Of a stretch of 64,000 bases of DNA, positions 22,302 through 34,511 are shown in pieces (position 1 is the first letter of the stretch; every line of letters starts with the position of its first letter). The notes beneath the pieces are model-generated. The model saw only the letters and a list, made by a program, of their open reading frames with translations. It searched no databases and was not told the origin of the DNA. The stretch lies in assembly GCA_007922305.1 (NCBI GenBank), contig ML677365.1:17352448-17416447 (forward strand), in the 5' to 3' direction. The position numbers were made by a program, and so were the translations under genes. The stretch is from Dermatemys mawii. Its lineage: Eukaryota; Chordata; Testudines; Dermatemydidae.

Positions 22302-25048
22302 AGATTTACACTCATAACAAGCAGCAGAATTTGGTATTCCATCTCTCTGATATATCCTGTGGGACTGACACAGAGGACAAGTATCACCTACCAACATCAC
22401 TTCCTGTAGCACTTAGTGGTATATAAGCAGCAGTTATTCTTTATTCTAAATAGAGGGAGGTAACCACTTTGAAGTAAACAGTGGGTAAATGTTGACCACT
22501 GCAAGTGCTCCTCTGAGGTATCTTATTCAGCTATTCACCCAGTTCCTGCTTAGCTTCTGAAAAATCATGGGATCACAGCCAGTGTGAGATGCCAGTGAGC
22601 TAGACTGGTATATTCCTGACTTCTTCTCAAGGCATGCACCATTAAATACACTTGCTGAAAGTCCAATTCAAGTAATGTCTATTTTGTGTTTACAGGATCA
22701 CTACCCACAGTGCCATAATACACTCAATAAATAAATACTGACCCACCCCTCTTCAAGCTCGTCAAGGAAAAGGTTCACAAAAATGCATAGTATTTTTCCC
22801 TGTCTGAACTATAATCTTCCTCTTGAATGCAAGTGTTGTCATCTCTACTGAATACCAGAGACACGCACAAACTTAAAAATGTGGCAGAATGAAAAGGAAA
22901 AGAGGCACTCTCTTATCAAAGGAGTAACAGGCATTCCAAAGATAATAATATAAAAGCCAACGTAAGCTGGTCTTTGTTATCACTATTATTTATGAGGCGT
23001 TTCCATTGCAAAAAACTGTACTTATTCAACAAAGAGCATAGGCCCACACTCACCTTTGCATCCTATTAAACCCACTGAACCTTAGCAATATTCAGTGTTT
23101 TCTAGAGGGACTGCACATGTCATCATTAAACCCTTTTCACTGTGTTGTTTTGAATGGAAATATTTTCCTGTCAATCATTTTCTTTTTAAATCGTATATTG
23201 ATATTATCTAAGCTACCTAAATTCCTTTTTATTATCTACATAGAAAATTTATGGGGGAAAGTGGATAGGATCATCAAAGGGCAAAAGAAGGGAGTGAGTG
23301 GACTGACAAATGTAGAAGAATTGGAGTGTGTCAGACTTGGAAGCTTTTCAGTCTGACCACTCACATTGTGTGTGTGAATGCCTCAGAACAAGAATGAGTG
23401 GTACCACAGAGAATAAGGATATGTGCACATTCCAGATGAGAACATTATTTTTTCTGAGTTTGAGCACAGATACACCAACTGAAAGTTGGGGAATACTGTT
23501 TCTAAATTCTACCAATTAAGTTAATTTACTAGCTTTACATAGCGTACATTTGATGAATATTCATTTACTTAGAAGGCTCTCTTGCTCGCTTTCGCTGAAC
23601 TATTTTTGCATTGGTCATTTTGTTTTTCAGCTGTTACAAATATTTATCACAGAGTGAGGCTCATTTTTTTTCTAGCTTTAAATAGTCCTGAACAGATTGA
23701 TTAATCTAAACAAACACCCTGATCCTTCAATGTGCTGCAATTGCTTCGTACTACATGGTGCAGAACAGGCTTAGACCCAGCTTAACCAATCATGCAAAGA
23801 GCCAGCATAAGAGTTTTGGCACTGTTTCCTCTCCTGGCTGCCAGGGTAGGGGGTCCTGGTTGTGGCTTCCCTGCATCTTGGCAATCCCCTTGAGGATCTG
23901 CTTCTACTACATCTGCCCCCTTGGGGATGCTGATAGATGACACACTTTGGAGAAGCGCTAACTCTAACTTACAATAGCAACGCCAGCCCAGGATCAGGCA
24001 GTCCAAAAAGTGACTTAAAGCCACCTTTTCATTTTCTTTCTGAGTTGTACTGTGAGCTCCCCAGCCACAGCTGAGGATCAGGGCCAATAACTGCATCAGT
24101 TTTGTACCCAAAATAGAGAAGTAATGGAAAAGTTCAAAAACATCTTTATGTAAACCCTTGTGATGGAAAACAGCCGTACAGCAGTTCTCATCCAAGAACA
24201 CTGTTAGAAAGAAGCAGTTTTTTTGATACTACTGTATATGTTATAAAAGTGTTCAACGGCTAAACTCCATTAGAGTTATATTTATATTACAATACGTTAG
24301 GCTCCTCAGGTTGCAAATTCAGCTTTAGCTATTTAAGCTATTAGAAAGAGGTTGGAGTCAACGTGATCAACTCCTACTTGAAACGGGCAGAAGGAAAGGA
24401 TTTACTCATAAGCTCGAGGGATGTTCATATCTCTGCTGCATCATCCCTCCTTCAGAGTGAGGCTGTCAAAGATGCAAAATATCAAAAGGAACTGTTGCCC
24501 AGGGATCCTGGGGAAATTCCATGTCAGACTCCATAAATCCCACTTGAACACAGAGAGCCCAGGATTCTCTCAAGAACCCATTTTGCCACATTGGCTTCCG
24601 GACAGAACATGGTCTCCGTGACTACCCTTGTCCCCTTTGGTTCCTGGTATTAGTCCATCGGTAAAGGGAGAACCTGGCACACACAGCAGCAGTTCCCCAA
24701 CTTCATCTCCTTCTAACTGGAGTGTTACCTGGAGCCGAGGTGCTGCATTAACAGGGAAGGAGAGAAGCTATGTGGAAGGAGATGATGCCATTCCTTTGCA
24801 TGGGATCCTCCACTCTATTTGGATCTCCATGATTTTGCTCACCTCTGCACTGCACTGCGAAAGGGAATAAAGAGACCTTCACAATACAATAGGTCATTGG
24901 CATGAATCTGAGTCAGGCCAGTAGTGACTAGAGATTGCAACTTGTGCCAAAGTGTGGATTCAGAGCCACAAATTCTTCCCATCTTTGGAGTTGTTCAGAT
25001 ACAGGTTTCTAGTGTGGGCACATTGCCAAAAGTGTCCAAAAGCCTATG
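22302..25048. other. Non-coding stretch, no gene seen
   Basis: Several open frames (23755-23940 plus, 23782-24201 minus, 24628-24870 plus) lack recognisable motifs and have the composition of random reading. No repeat was identified with confidence. Confidence 0.4.
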
Positions 25049-25343
25049 GATATGTCTACACTTGAAGCCAGGAGTACAGTTCCTAGCTCACATAGACATA
25101 CTTTTGCTATCATTGAGCTAGCACCTTAAAAACAGGAGTGGAGCCCCTGTAATACGGACAGTGGTGAGTGATGGCATGGGCTCACCATACTTGAGTACAT
25201 ACCATGGGGTTCAAGCACATGCCACGTCGCCACTGTCCATGCTATCCCAGCTACACTACGACTGTGCGCTGGTGCAATGAGAGCTGATGCACTATGTTTA
25301 AGCTACCTGGAAATCACGCCCCCACTCCAGTGTAGAAATACAC
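25049..25343 (+). mobile_element. Short DNA transposon, family B
   Basis: Left end GATATGTCTACACTTG, right end CAGTGTAGAAATAC, imperfectly inverted. It contains TTGAGCTAGCACCTTAAAAAC, TTGAGTACATACCATGG and a CTACGACTGTGCGC segment matching the layout of the copies at 27264-27532 and 40376-40653. Non-coding. Confidence 0.6.
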
Positions 25344-25365
25344 TATCTGTTAAGTCATTTATATA

Positions 25366-26640
25366 TGTAACCCTTCTGGTCGAAAGAGTTGGCAGCAACA
25401 AGGGCTGGGTTCAGTAGCTAGGGGTTCTGTTCCAACAACACAATGCAAAACCGGTGCAAGCCCCCACGCAGTGACCTGGAACTACCACATACCAGCCCCC
25501 TGGGCGCCTCTAAGAGGCAATACTTCCCTTCTCGCAAGCACAGAGTCTGAGCATACCAAAAGCCTTTTAATAACAGAGAGAAACAATGCAGCATTATCTT
25601 GGGGAACCACCACAAACAGGATTCATAAACAAACCATGAACCAGAAGGTCCACCCTCCCAAGCAGATTGGGCTGTGTCCTTTCCCTTTGGGTCTTGAACC
25701 CAAAAGTCACCCAAAGTCCCAAAAGTCCAACAACCCAAAGACCAGCAACCCAAATGTTTCTGTCCTTGGTCAGTGCAGCCCCAGAGTTCAAAAGTTCATC
25801 TGCTGAGTTTTACACCCCCCACCTACCTCCTGGGTGGAACTAGAGAGGGGACATAAGGGGCACCTTATGTGCTCCGAGGCTGACTATCCCGCCTCTCTGT
25901 GGAGTTCTGCTGCAGCTTTCACCACAAGCCACTCCACTTAGCCAGCCATCCCACGAGCTGCTCCTCTCTGCCAGCAGTCCTTCAAGCCACTACACTCCAC
26001 GAGCCGTCCTGCGAACCGCTCCTCTCTGCTCCAACAGCCATCCTGCAAGCCGCTCACTAGTATATCTTCAGCCCCCTTCCCCACTACTTAACACAGCACT
26101 CAGTGATTTCAGCTCTTAGTAATTTTAGCTTGTAGTAGGGAAGCCTCAATACTGGTGCACCATTGGCCCAAAGTGAGTTCAGTAGCCTGTAACCAGACTC
26201 TTAATGGAATCAAAATTAGCTCTGATATCACACAGTGGAGAGAGAAGATGATGCAAAGGACATTTCAGGCCCTCAGCAGGGCCCACACCACCAGGTACAA
26301 ATACTAGCCCCCAGCCTGTCTCTATTCATTGGATTTTGGAACCCCTGCCCCCTTGCCTACTGAGTGCTACCTAGTTTAGGGCGAGTCCCTCCATCATAAA
26401 AGGTGAAGTACAATCCTTGATTCACATAACAAGGATAACAACACTTTATTCTTCTTGCCCCAATAACAGAGAAACTGGGGATCCCACAGAAGCCAAAATG
26501 ACCATTTGGGCAAGCAGCAGGGTGGGTGTGACCATGCAAATGAAGTGTGCCGATGAAGTCCTTTTCCACAACTTACCACCAGATGTCAGAGTAGAGCTCA
26601 TCCTGACTCTACTTACATATATAATTAGTTGGATGGCTGA
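25366..26640 (-). mobile_element. LTR-like retroelement remnant, antisense
   Basis: A long non-coding block beginning TGTAACCCTTCTGG. It contains two TTTAT-type motifs that would be AATAAA-like polyadenylation signals on the minus strand (near 25,563 and 26,443), each followed by AACAGAGA. A short internal tandem lies at about 25,935-26,055, with CGAGC/TGCTCCTCTCTGC repeated. The texture and tail signals suggest an LTR or long-terminal-type fragment inserted in reverse, possibly two pieces. No pol or gag coding is detectable. Overlapping frames on both strands at 25418-25806 are repeat artefacts. I recall similar sequence as high-copy in turtles, which cannot be verified here. Confidence 0.4.
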
Positions 26641-27263
26641 GTCTATTTCCTAGTGAAAAGCTTTCAGCTACAAAAATAGCACCATTATTACCCCTTTTGG
26701 CTATGAAAAAGAGACTAAAACTCAAATAGTTAAGGAGAATGAACTGCAGGGGGTCCCCCAAGATAAAGTAGAGCCACAGTGAAGTGTAAGTGGAGAAATT
26801 TTTGCTTATACTGCCCGAGCCTGTTTTAGGGCTTAATATAGGACCTTTTACCATATCTAGTATAACTGCCCATTTCTCTGTCTTCTCATATACAATCTAT
26901 GTGCCTAGTTATTATCCTCCCAGACCCCATTCATAACAACACTCCACTGTATATGGTTTAATTCAACACAGCCAACAATCGCAGATCAAGAGAGTCCTAG
27001 GACTGGGATAGCAGTGATGCCGCAGATCAAGACTGATGGTATGGGCAAAGTTCTGGAGAAAAACTTGCACTGTCACACAATGCCCGCCTTGAGTTTGTGC
27101 TGTTAGTTCTTCTTTTCACTTTGATGAACACAATATTCACTTTAAGCCTTTCCAAAGAATCATTTTGGCAGGGAGCAACCTACGAAAATCGTATCCTTTG
27201 TCTTAATACCTTCCATCCAAGCTTCTCAAACATTAGTCAGCTGAGCTGCAAACCAAACTGAGG
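26641..27263. other. Non-coding stretch, nothing recognised
   Basis: No supported gene and no clear repeat end. Confidence 0.4.
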
Positions 27264-27532
27264 GGGCATGTTCACTTCTAGCTAGAGAGATGGTCCCCTG
27301 CTGGAGGAGACTACACAGGCTAGCTCTCATTGAACTAAAAATAGAATGCACCTGCATCAGTACGAGCAGCAAGAGGGGCTACCTGGCCCACTGAGTACAT
27401 GCCTAGGGCCTGGGAAGGGCACATTCTCAGGGCAGCTACATTCTGTTTTCAGCATGCTAGTCGAATGAGAGATACCACAAGTATTTCTCCTTAACCTAGG
27501 AATCACACCCCCAGGTAGAAGTGCAGACATAT
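27264..27532 (+). mobile_element. Short DNA transposon, family B
   Basis: Right end GTGCAGACATATCC and left end near GCATGTTCACTTC form a decayed inverted pair. It contains AACTAAAAATAGAATG, TGAGTACATGCCTAGG and TTTTCAGCATGCTAGTC, matching the other copies. Confidence 0.55.
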
Positions 27533-27539
27533 CCAGAGT

Positions 27540-27695
27540 TAGGTATTGTAAGCCCCACTTGGCAAATGGGAAAATTTAAGCACATCAAGGCTAAATGACT
27601 TGCTGTAGACCACACACAAATTTTGTGGCGCAGCTAGAGAAAAGGAACACATCTCCTGACTTCCAGTCCCATGTCAGTCTTAACCACAAATGCAT
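27540..27695 (-). mobile_element. MIR SINE, reverse orientation
   Basis: Shows AAATGGGAAAATTTAAGCAC, AAATGACTTGCTGTAGACCAC and CAGCTAGAGAAAAGG in the order of a reversed MIR core. Heavily diverged. Confidence 0.6.
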
Positions 27696-27891
27696 ACTTT
27701 CTCCTAAATTTTTTAAAAAATGACAGATGATGTAGTCTATTAGGAGAGGGCTACAACCACAGAAGAAGCCCAGAATGTTAGTCTCTTATTTTCATAGTAG
27801 CTCCTCCTCCTGTACTGTAAACAATAAGAGAACAAAAGAAGGGGAGTAGCTACAAGAAAGAAAACTAAGTCCTAAATCAGAGCTAGGTGTT

Positions 27892-27892
<1 letters not shown>

Positions 27893-27939
<47 letters not shown>

Positions 27940-27942
27940 AAA
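27893..27942 (+). repeat. (GAAA)n microsatellite
   Basis: About twelve uninterrupted GAAA units. On the minus strand it creates a run of F-L-S-F residues inside an open frame, which is not a protein-coding signal. Confidence 0.95.
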
Positions 27943-29710
27943 TGGTGGCTCATCAGCACTATTTCTTGTTGTTTCAAGCAAAGAAGCAGACCTCTCATGT
28001 ACCAAACTTTTTTTGCTCATTGGTAACCAAGATCACCAGACTAAAGACTAGAGAGAATGAAGATTTTGCAATTTCCAAAGCCCTTTACAAATCAGATCAT
28101 TAAGTCACAGGAATCATACATTCATAAACAAACACGATTAATTATTATTTCTCTTTCCTCCTTCACATAAACCAATTTTAGAATGTGTTAGGAGAAAGAA
28201 ATTGACATTACACAACATACAGATGTCCTGAGAACTCTGAAAACTGTTGACTGAGCAAACTACCTGAGAGATCACCTTTCCTTCATTTCAAAGCATGTAT
28301 TCCCTAATTTGGCTAATGCTGAGAGATGTGTATCTTTATATGGTCTTGTGTCCCCTTCCCTTTGGAAAACAATGGAAGATGACTGTATAAAGAACTCTCC
28401 ACATTCAAACATACAGAATCTTGTCTATAATTTGTGTTTGGGAGGAAGAGTTGTTTAAATTATATACATAAATCACACTATTTACATACATTTTATCTAT
28501 AGATCTCTGACAATGACAGTCCATATAAGCTAACATTTTTACCATTTGTGGCCTATGAAACCTGGCCCTCAACCTTTGTCCTGAGAACAGAATAGTTGCT
28601 GTGCTGTTTTTGTTCTTGGCACATTCCTTTAACTAAATCATAATAGCTACATTTCCTTTCTAGTTAATGTGAATTTACTGCTGATGAAAGGTGCCAGATT
28701 AGCAACTCTGGAAACTGAAGTCTGCTATTTATCCAGAGAACTAGCACAATATATGAGTGCAAATTACCACTTCACCAAAGTGCCTCAAAACTGAGATGCC
28801 GGAGACACTTCTACAGGCAAATGGGTAGTTCATAGTCCATGACTACTTAGTTCTTGTCCTTTCTAGTGAATTTGCCAACTGAAAAATTGGATCAACTTTT
28901 AAAAAACATTTTTAATTAAAATTTCACCCTGATTTTAAGTCAAAATTTCAACAAAATCATTTCACTGTAATTTAGAATTTTGAAAACTTCCAACCAGCTT
29001 CAAATGCCAGTTGTAGTGGCAAGAGGTTGCTTTTAATATATGATATAATGATTATCATAATTTTAACCTCACGTCTAGTCTGAGAAATGTGACATTTTTC
29101 ATTTGACAGTTTCAAAAGAGCTGATAAAATAAAGGGAAAACATTTTGCATTTTTTTTTCCAATTTTTTCTTCCTCACCCTCCAAACTTTCAAATGTTGAC
29201 CAGCTTTACGGGTGGTCAAATGGGGCGGGGAGGGAGAAATGCAAATATTTTTGAAAAATGTTTCCTTTTAATTTTGTTCAAAATTTCAAAATTCAAATAA
29301 TGTTGCTGACCTGTACTTTCCAGTATTCTGCCTTTTAACTTGCCTGCCCAAAACAGATTCTGTACAATCCATTTCTGATGATAGCTATTGCCAAAACAGC
29401 CAGCTGTTTGCAAGAGACATGAAAATAAATAGCAGTAACCTCTCTAATGTCTCATATCTATAATTCCATCTAAGGTATAAAAGGATATAGCTTTTGCTAG
29501 TTCAGTTTTGTTATAGTTCAGGGCAAATTATTAACTTCATACTATCTGTATTAAGATGAAAATAGTAACAGAGAAGGAGTTTTTTTGTGTGGCATGTAGG
29601 ATTGTACCTGTTTTAACAAAATCTCATCTGACTCTCTTTCATAGGCAAGTTGAAGATGGTTTAACTTGTCTTCATGTTATAAAACAAATGCAAAATCCTA
29701 AACCAATACA
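27943..29710. other. Non-coding AT-rich stretch
   Basis: No gene. About 28,890-29,290 is dense in AAAATTTCAA / TTTTGAAAA motifs and ends in TGACCAGCTTTA. It resembles a decayed inverted-repeat element, perhaps related to the AAAATTTTCATCAAAAAC region near 33,900. Confidence 0.4.
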
Positions 29711-29718
29711 ATGTTAAA
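29711..29718. repeat. 8-bp target duplication TGTTAAAG, left
   Basis: Identical to 29843-29850 across the element. Confidence 0.85.
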
Positions 29719-29842
29719 GTAGGGTGACCAGACAGCAAACGTGAAAAATTGGGACAGGGGTGAGGGGTAATAGGAGCCTATATAAGAAAAAGTCCCAAAA
29801 ATCAGGACGGTCCCTATAAAATCAGGACATCTGATCACCCTA
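29719..29842 (-). mobile_element. hAT-type MITE, TAGGGTGACCAG / CTGATCACCCTA ends
   Basis: A 124-bp element with 12-bp inverted termini (one mismatch) and a perfect 8-bp target duplication TGTTAAAG on both sides, together diagnostic of a hAT-type insertion. Same family as 1682-1797, inverted. The interior has GGGACAGGGGTGAGGGGTAA, TAGGAGCCTATATAAG and GGACGGTCCC. Non-coding. Confidence 0.88.
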
Positions 29843-29850
29843 TGTTAAAG
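29843..29850. repeat. 8-bp target duplication TGTTAAAG, right
   Basis: Identical to 29711-29718. Confidence 0.85.
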
Positions 29851-30074
29851 ATACACTGAAAAGTCACAGGGGCCACAAGCCGGCAACTGGATCCACATGG
29901 CTGAAAGGGTCCAAATGGCATGGATACAAATGAAGGCTCAGGGCCTATGTCAGCACTTGCTGAAGTTAATTTTCACCTAGCAATCTGAACTTAAAACTGA
30001 ACACACCTTTCTGTTAGCCAGAGCCAGACACCATAGGTATCTTATGAGCCCAATGCATCCATTCACCAGCTTCA

Positions 30075-30614
30075 CTTTTGACAGGTTTAAGAAGATTTGG
30101 GCACATAACCTGAAAATAATACATTTTATTATTTGGGTGTGTCACATCCTGTTGTTTTATCAAGATCATCATTTCACAATGTGTTAAGCTATGATGCTTT
30201 GCAGGCCACTTTTGTGATGCAATTGACAATGACGCTGTATTGGACAAGATCAATGCAAGGTGTATGCTATAAATGCAACATAAAGTGTCTGAAACAGAAC
30301 ATGCCACATGCAAAACAATGAGCAACAAAAGCCTTTGCCAGACAATCCAGATGCTGAAAAACTCTCTTCAGACAATGCCACTAGCAAACAGTTCCTGTGA
30401 GCAACCAACTTTCAGAATCATACTTGAACAAACAAATGTAGATACTGAAGAGATTTCAGAACTATACTTGACAGGGAGCCATTATATGTGCTGTAGAATC
30501 TTTATCTGCCAAACATATAACCAGGGTCAACATCTCCTCTCCGTTGAACACAATGATGTTGCACCATCATCAGTGAAAGGAGAATTTGCCTCAGATCATG
30601 ACAGAAAAGCGTAA
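30075..30614 (+). pseudogene. Possible decayed coding relic of unknown origin
   Basis: In one plus-strand frame the translation is readable over about 180 codons with only four stops. It includes GLRRFGHIT, a segment ending in FAGHFCDAIDNDAVLDKINA, and finally an open 113-codon frame (30273-30614) with SELYLTGSHYMCC and GQHLLSVEHNDVAPSS. The run of varied, protein-like residues across interrupted frames suggests an old transposon gene or processed copy. I recognise no family, and chance cannot be excluded. The 104-codon frame on the opposite strand (30014-30328) overlaps it and has no features of its own. Confidence 0.3.
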
Positions 30615-31722
30615 AATACTTAAAAACCATAAAATGTTAGTGTACTATATCAACCATAACAGATAACTTATGAGTTGGCCTTAGATTATATTCATGATTA
30701 CATATGAAGAATGTTTATTTATAAAATCTTAAGTCCTTCTTTTTCTTTTGATACGCTAGCTGGCTCACTTTCACTACCTATGGCCAAATTCAGAGGTGAT
30801 GTATAAGGTGGTGTGAGATAGACTCCCTTATACTTAGATTACCTCTAAAACCCCTTAGGCCTACTTATACTTCTTCACCAATGAATAAGGCTGAATTGTG
30901 CAATTTACATGCTGAGGAGCCAAAAGAAGAGGCAGGCTACTTTAATTTACCCCTCCCTGTTAGTTGTTTGCCTCACTCTTCTCCTTCAACCTTCCATATA
31001 TGAGTTCCAGTAACACAAATGTCCTTAAATCCCCTTAAATGGTCTTAAGGGTTCCCTTAAATTAACTTGGCTGGCCAGATACACAGGTGATGTGGAAAAG
31101 ATTATGTAAATTACACTTTGGTAAGTGGGTGTGAGTATAAATGGATCTAAGTAAATGAAAATGGAAACTAAGTCTGAGGGAAATTAAATTGTTGTGATGT
31201 ACTCATGGGACACAGCGTGGAAGAAGGTGTAAGATACACCACCTCAGATTCCTTCTAGATATACAGAACTCAGATACACATTTGAATTTGGCTATTATCT
31301 ACCTTTGAAAAATCAAATGTATACTAGTCTGTAGACACCAATACATTCTGTACAAAATCGTTAAAAGGATACTGTTACGTTTGCCTAGCCCACAAATTGA
31401 CTTAGCTTGACATATCTTAGGTTTTGCCCTAGAAGCACAGATTCTTTTCAAGCAATCTTTGCACAGCATATTGAAAACAAGAACTATTGCCTGGTTTGCT
31501 ATGTGACCCACTGTATCAAACAACTATTTACATGTGTCTCATGTCAGGTGGCAGTCACGTGTGGGGTAGCAGGTGACAGTACATGGCTACCTATGTATTT
31601 ATGGTAGGTCTGATAATGAACTGGGCATTTTGGGGAAAGGGGAGAGGGGGTTTCTTACTATATTGTACCAAAAACAAGTTACCAAAAATTAAACCAAAAT
31701 AAAAAACCAATATGTACGTACC
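30615..31722. other. Non-coding stretch, nothing recognised
   Basis: No supported gene or repeat end. Confidence 0.4.
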
Positions 31723-32170
31723 TGTGTAAGGTTATCACAGGGTAGCTGATCCCTGTGGAGAGACTGGGGCCAGATCCCCTGGACCAGAGCAGGGGAGCTC
31801 AATCCAGCCAATTAAAGAGGGCTGGGCTGCACCTGGGCTATAAACGGTTGTTGATGAGGCAGCTGAAGAAGAACGGAGACAGGCTGAGCTCTCAGGAAGG
31901 CAAGCCATGCTGGAGTGGAGCCAGCTCTTGTGGTAAGTCCCTGGAGTAAGGGATTCATGGAAGCAGCCCTGACTGAGGCTGGGACGCTGCCAGAAGCTGG
32001 AGTGACAGAGACCCCCGGGAGTGGTGGCTCTGAAACCTGGGGCCAAGGATTGTGTTCTGTTTTGTGTGCCAGCCTCTGTGAAAGAACTACATCTCCTTGA
32101 AAAACACTGGGCACGGCAGCACATTCTTTGGAGCTGGAGAGAAACCCAGTTCAGTGACAAAGGCATTACC
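31723..32170 (+). mobile_element. LTR-like block, sense
   Basis: A GC-rich block that contrasts with its AT-rich flanks. It begins TGTGTAAGGTTATCAC. A GGGCTATAAACGG core resembling a TATA box follows a CCAATTAAAGAGGGCTGGG stretch, and downstream come AGACAGGCTGAGC and TGGAGTGGAGCC-type leader sequence. The order (CCAAT-like, TATA-like, leader) suggests a solo LTR read left to right. The exact ends and target duplication are not fixed. The 145-codon minus-strand frame at 31735-32172 is a composition artefact. Confidence 0.35.
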
Positions 32171-32255
32171 ATGAAAAGGCTGCAAACGTAAAAACAGACA
32201 AAATCAAAATCGAACCAGAATTCTTTGCAAAACCAAAGCCCTCTTTTTGGTTACG

Positions 32256-32440
32256 TTTTGATTTTACTAAATTAAAGCCCCCCACCATTTTAAGCTGAGT
32301 CCCATTTTAACCAGCCTCCATCATTTTTGAGGGTAAATGGCTGCAGTTCCATCCCATTTCCATTTTAAATAGATTTAGTTAAACGTGGGATGGTTTTGGT
32401 TTTCCAAAATCTCATTGGTTGGCTTTTGATTTTACTAAAT
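32256..32440 (+). repeat. 17-bp direct repeat TTTTGATTTTACTAAAT
   Basis: Exact copies at 32256-32272 and 32424-32440, separated by AT-rich sequence containing several CCATTTTAA blocks. It may be a small internal repeat of an unrecognised element. Confidence 0.6.
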
Positions 32441-34389
32441 CAGATCATCTGAGGGTGATTCGGACATGGGTTCAATTGCCTTGGCACCCCTCATGTTCTG
32501 GGCAGTTGGGGTACATGGTTCCAGTTCTGGCCCCTTTTTTAGCCAAGAGAATCTTCATAGCAATGATTTACTTGGAAAGGGCAAACATAGTACAGCAAAG
32601 ATACCCCGACAGCAGAAAAAGTGAAACTGGACTGCCATTCTAGCTCGTGTTGGTTCTATCGGGTGGACACTCACAACTCCAAAACCGCTCGTCAGACAAA
32701 TAGGTCTATGGTCCCAGTTTTTAATCCTATCCATCCTGTCTGTCCAGGGACTACATGTATGCACTCCAAATGCAGTTTGATGCAGTCCCTAACACGTCAG
32801 TAGAAATTATAGCATACTGCCATTTGCACAGCAGCTATTCCACAGTGCAGCAACTGAGCATGCAGTCACCATTTTCTCCTGTTGCTGACATGGGTTAATA
32901 GGGACAGAGCCAGGAAGCAAAACAGAAATAATAGTGATTTGATCCAAAAGGGAACATAAAATAGAACTGTAACGAGCAGGCAAGCAACGAGTCAGCAGCG
33001 TGATGTGTCTGTGAGAGAGAGCAGCAGCCTAGCACAGCTGCATCCCAGAGACCAATTTGTAATGACTCAGCATATTGCATGCCAAAAGATTTGCCCACCC
33101 CCACAACCGTAGACATTTAGAGGTGAATGCCTTGGACCAAATCCATGCCTGGTGTAAGCCCATGGAAGTCAATGGAGGCATGCCAGTGACGAAGGCCAAT
33201 TGTGCATCAAGAAGTGATAAGCAGCTGAAAGAGTGTCAAAGCAAAAGAGGACTTCCCTTTCTACGAACTTGGGAGTCTAGTATTACTCGTCTCTATTTCC
33301 TGCTGTTCTTTCAATTCATTCAAGTATTAGGTGGGAAGCCAAAGCCTATTAATTATCCCTAGCTAAAGTGATGGAATAGATAAGTCTCCCAGAAAGGATT
33401 CTGAAATTTGATCAGTTTTATGGATTTGGGCCAAGAGATTATCACTAGATCCTGCAAGCAAAGCATAAGCCTGAGGCCTCCTGCAAGTCAGTACTTAATG
33501 TGGGTAAAATGTTTTCCAGACCTTAAGAATTATACCTGGCAACTGTGTGCACTGATATGATAGAATGGGAACATTTGCCAGGATTTTGTAATATGTTAAA
33601 TACACAAACTTGTTTGTCCAGCCGCACACACATCTATGGTGCCACATAAAAAATGAAAATGTCATAATAGGGTATGCTATCAAAGGACTGAGGCCTGGTC
33701 TATCTTTCTGTAGGGACAATTTTGCACTCACCAAATAATGAATCATTCTTACAAATGTATGTGTGAATAAGAACTGGTTGGAAATGGGGAAGGTCAGAAA
33801 ATGTGGAAAGATTAGCATAAAACGAAAATGTCATTGTCTAAAGTTTTCCCCAGAAAAACAGACACTGTTCACAAAAAAAACCCTGGATTTATTCAGAAAA
33901 CAAAATTTTCATCAAAAACCAGTTTTAATGGAAAACTTCTAAGCAGCCCATGTACAAATGCCTCTACATGACTGATTTTAACCTGCAATCAGGCAGTTAG
34001 AGGGGCAAAAATGAGATTTCCATGCCAAACCGAACTGCATCCAAAGCTCAACAATTCACAGTCCAATTGTGACTGTAAAATGGGGTGCATGTTTTAGGTA
34101 TGCAAATTACACCTGCAATAAAAGAGGCTGCCCTTCTGAAAATGTGGCCCAGTATGAGACTCTTCCCCATTAGAGAGTTTCTCTGAGGGAAAATTATTGC
34201 ATGTACTGATGATTGCCCAGCATTTGAACAGTTATTTGTGTTTTATTGTGTAAAAAAAAAAAAGAGAGCAATTTCAATGAAAAGGTTTAGCTCTCAGACA
34301 ATTAAGGATACACAGCTACCTAACCAGGTTAAAATAATTTCAATCAATCAGAAAAGGATCATACTTATTTAAGACCAAAAGGTGGGGAA
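32441..34389. other. Non-coding stretch, no gene seen
   Basis: No supported gene. 33,830-33,930 is rich in AAAATTTTC/GAAAA motifs like 28.9-29.3 kb. 34,060-34,150 resembles the end of a TTTTGAAAAT-type inverted-repeat element. Confidence 0.4.
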
Positions 34390-34500
34390 GAATGGTTGTG
34401 TGGCTAAAGCATAAAACTAAGAGTCAGGTAATCTGGATTCTAGTCCTGTCTCTGTTTGCTTTCAATGGAAAGTTTGGGTACTCATGACCTCTGAAGATTA
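34390..34500 (+). mobile_element. MIR SINE fragment
   Basis: GTGTGGCTAAAGCATAAAAC, then AGAGTCAGGTAATCTGG and TTCTAGTCCTGTCTCTG, match the 5' tRNA-derived half of MIR in forward orientation. Diverged. Confidence 0.5.
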
Positions 34501-34511
34501 GCCATTTTTAT

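Noticed and set aside
23782..24201. 139-codon minus-strand frame
   Set aside because: No recognisable motif, overlaps an opposite-strand frame, no splice or promoter context that supports it.
27893..27942. CRISPR-like regular repeat
   Set aside because: A simple tetranucleotide microsatellite without spacers; the window is vertebrate.
27792..27998. Minus-strand frame with FLSF repeats
   Set aside because: Produced by the GAAA microsatellite.
31735..32172. 145-codon minus-strand frame
   Set aside because: Lies antisense across an LTR-like block and overlaps other frames of equal quality.
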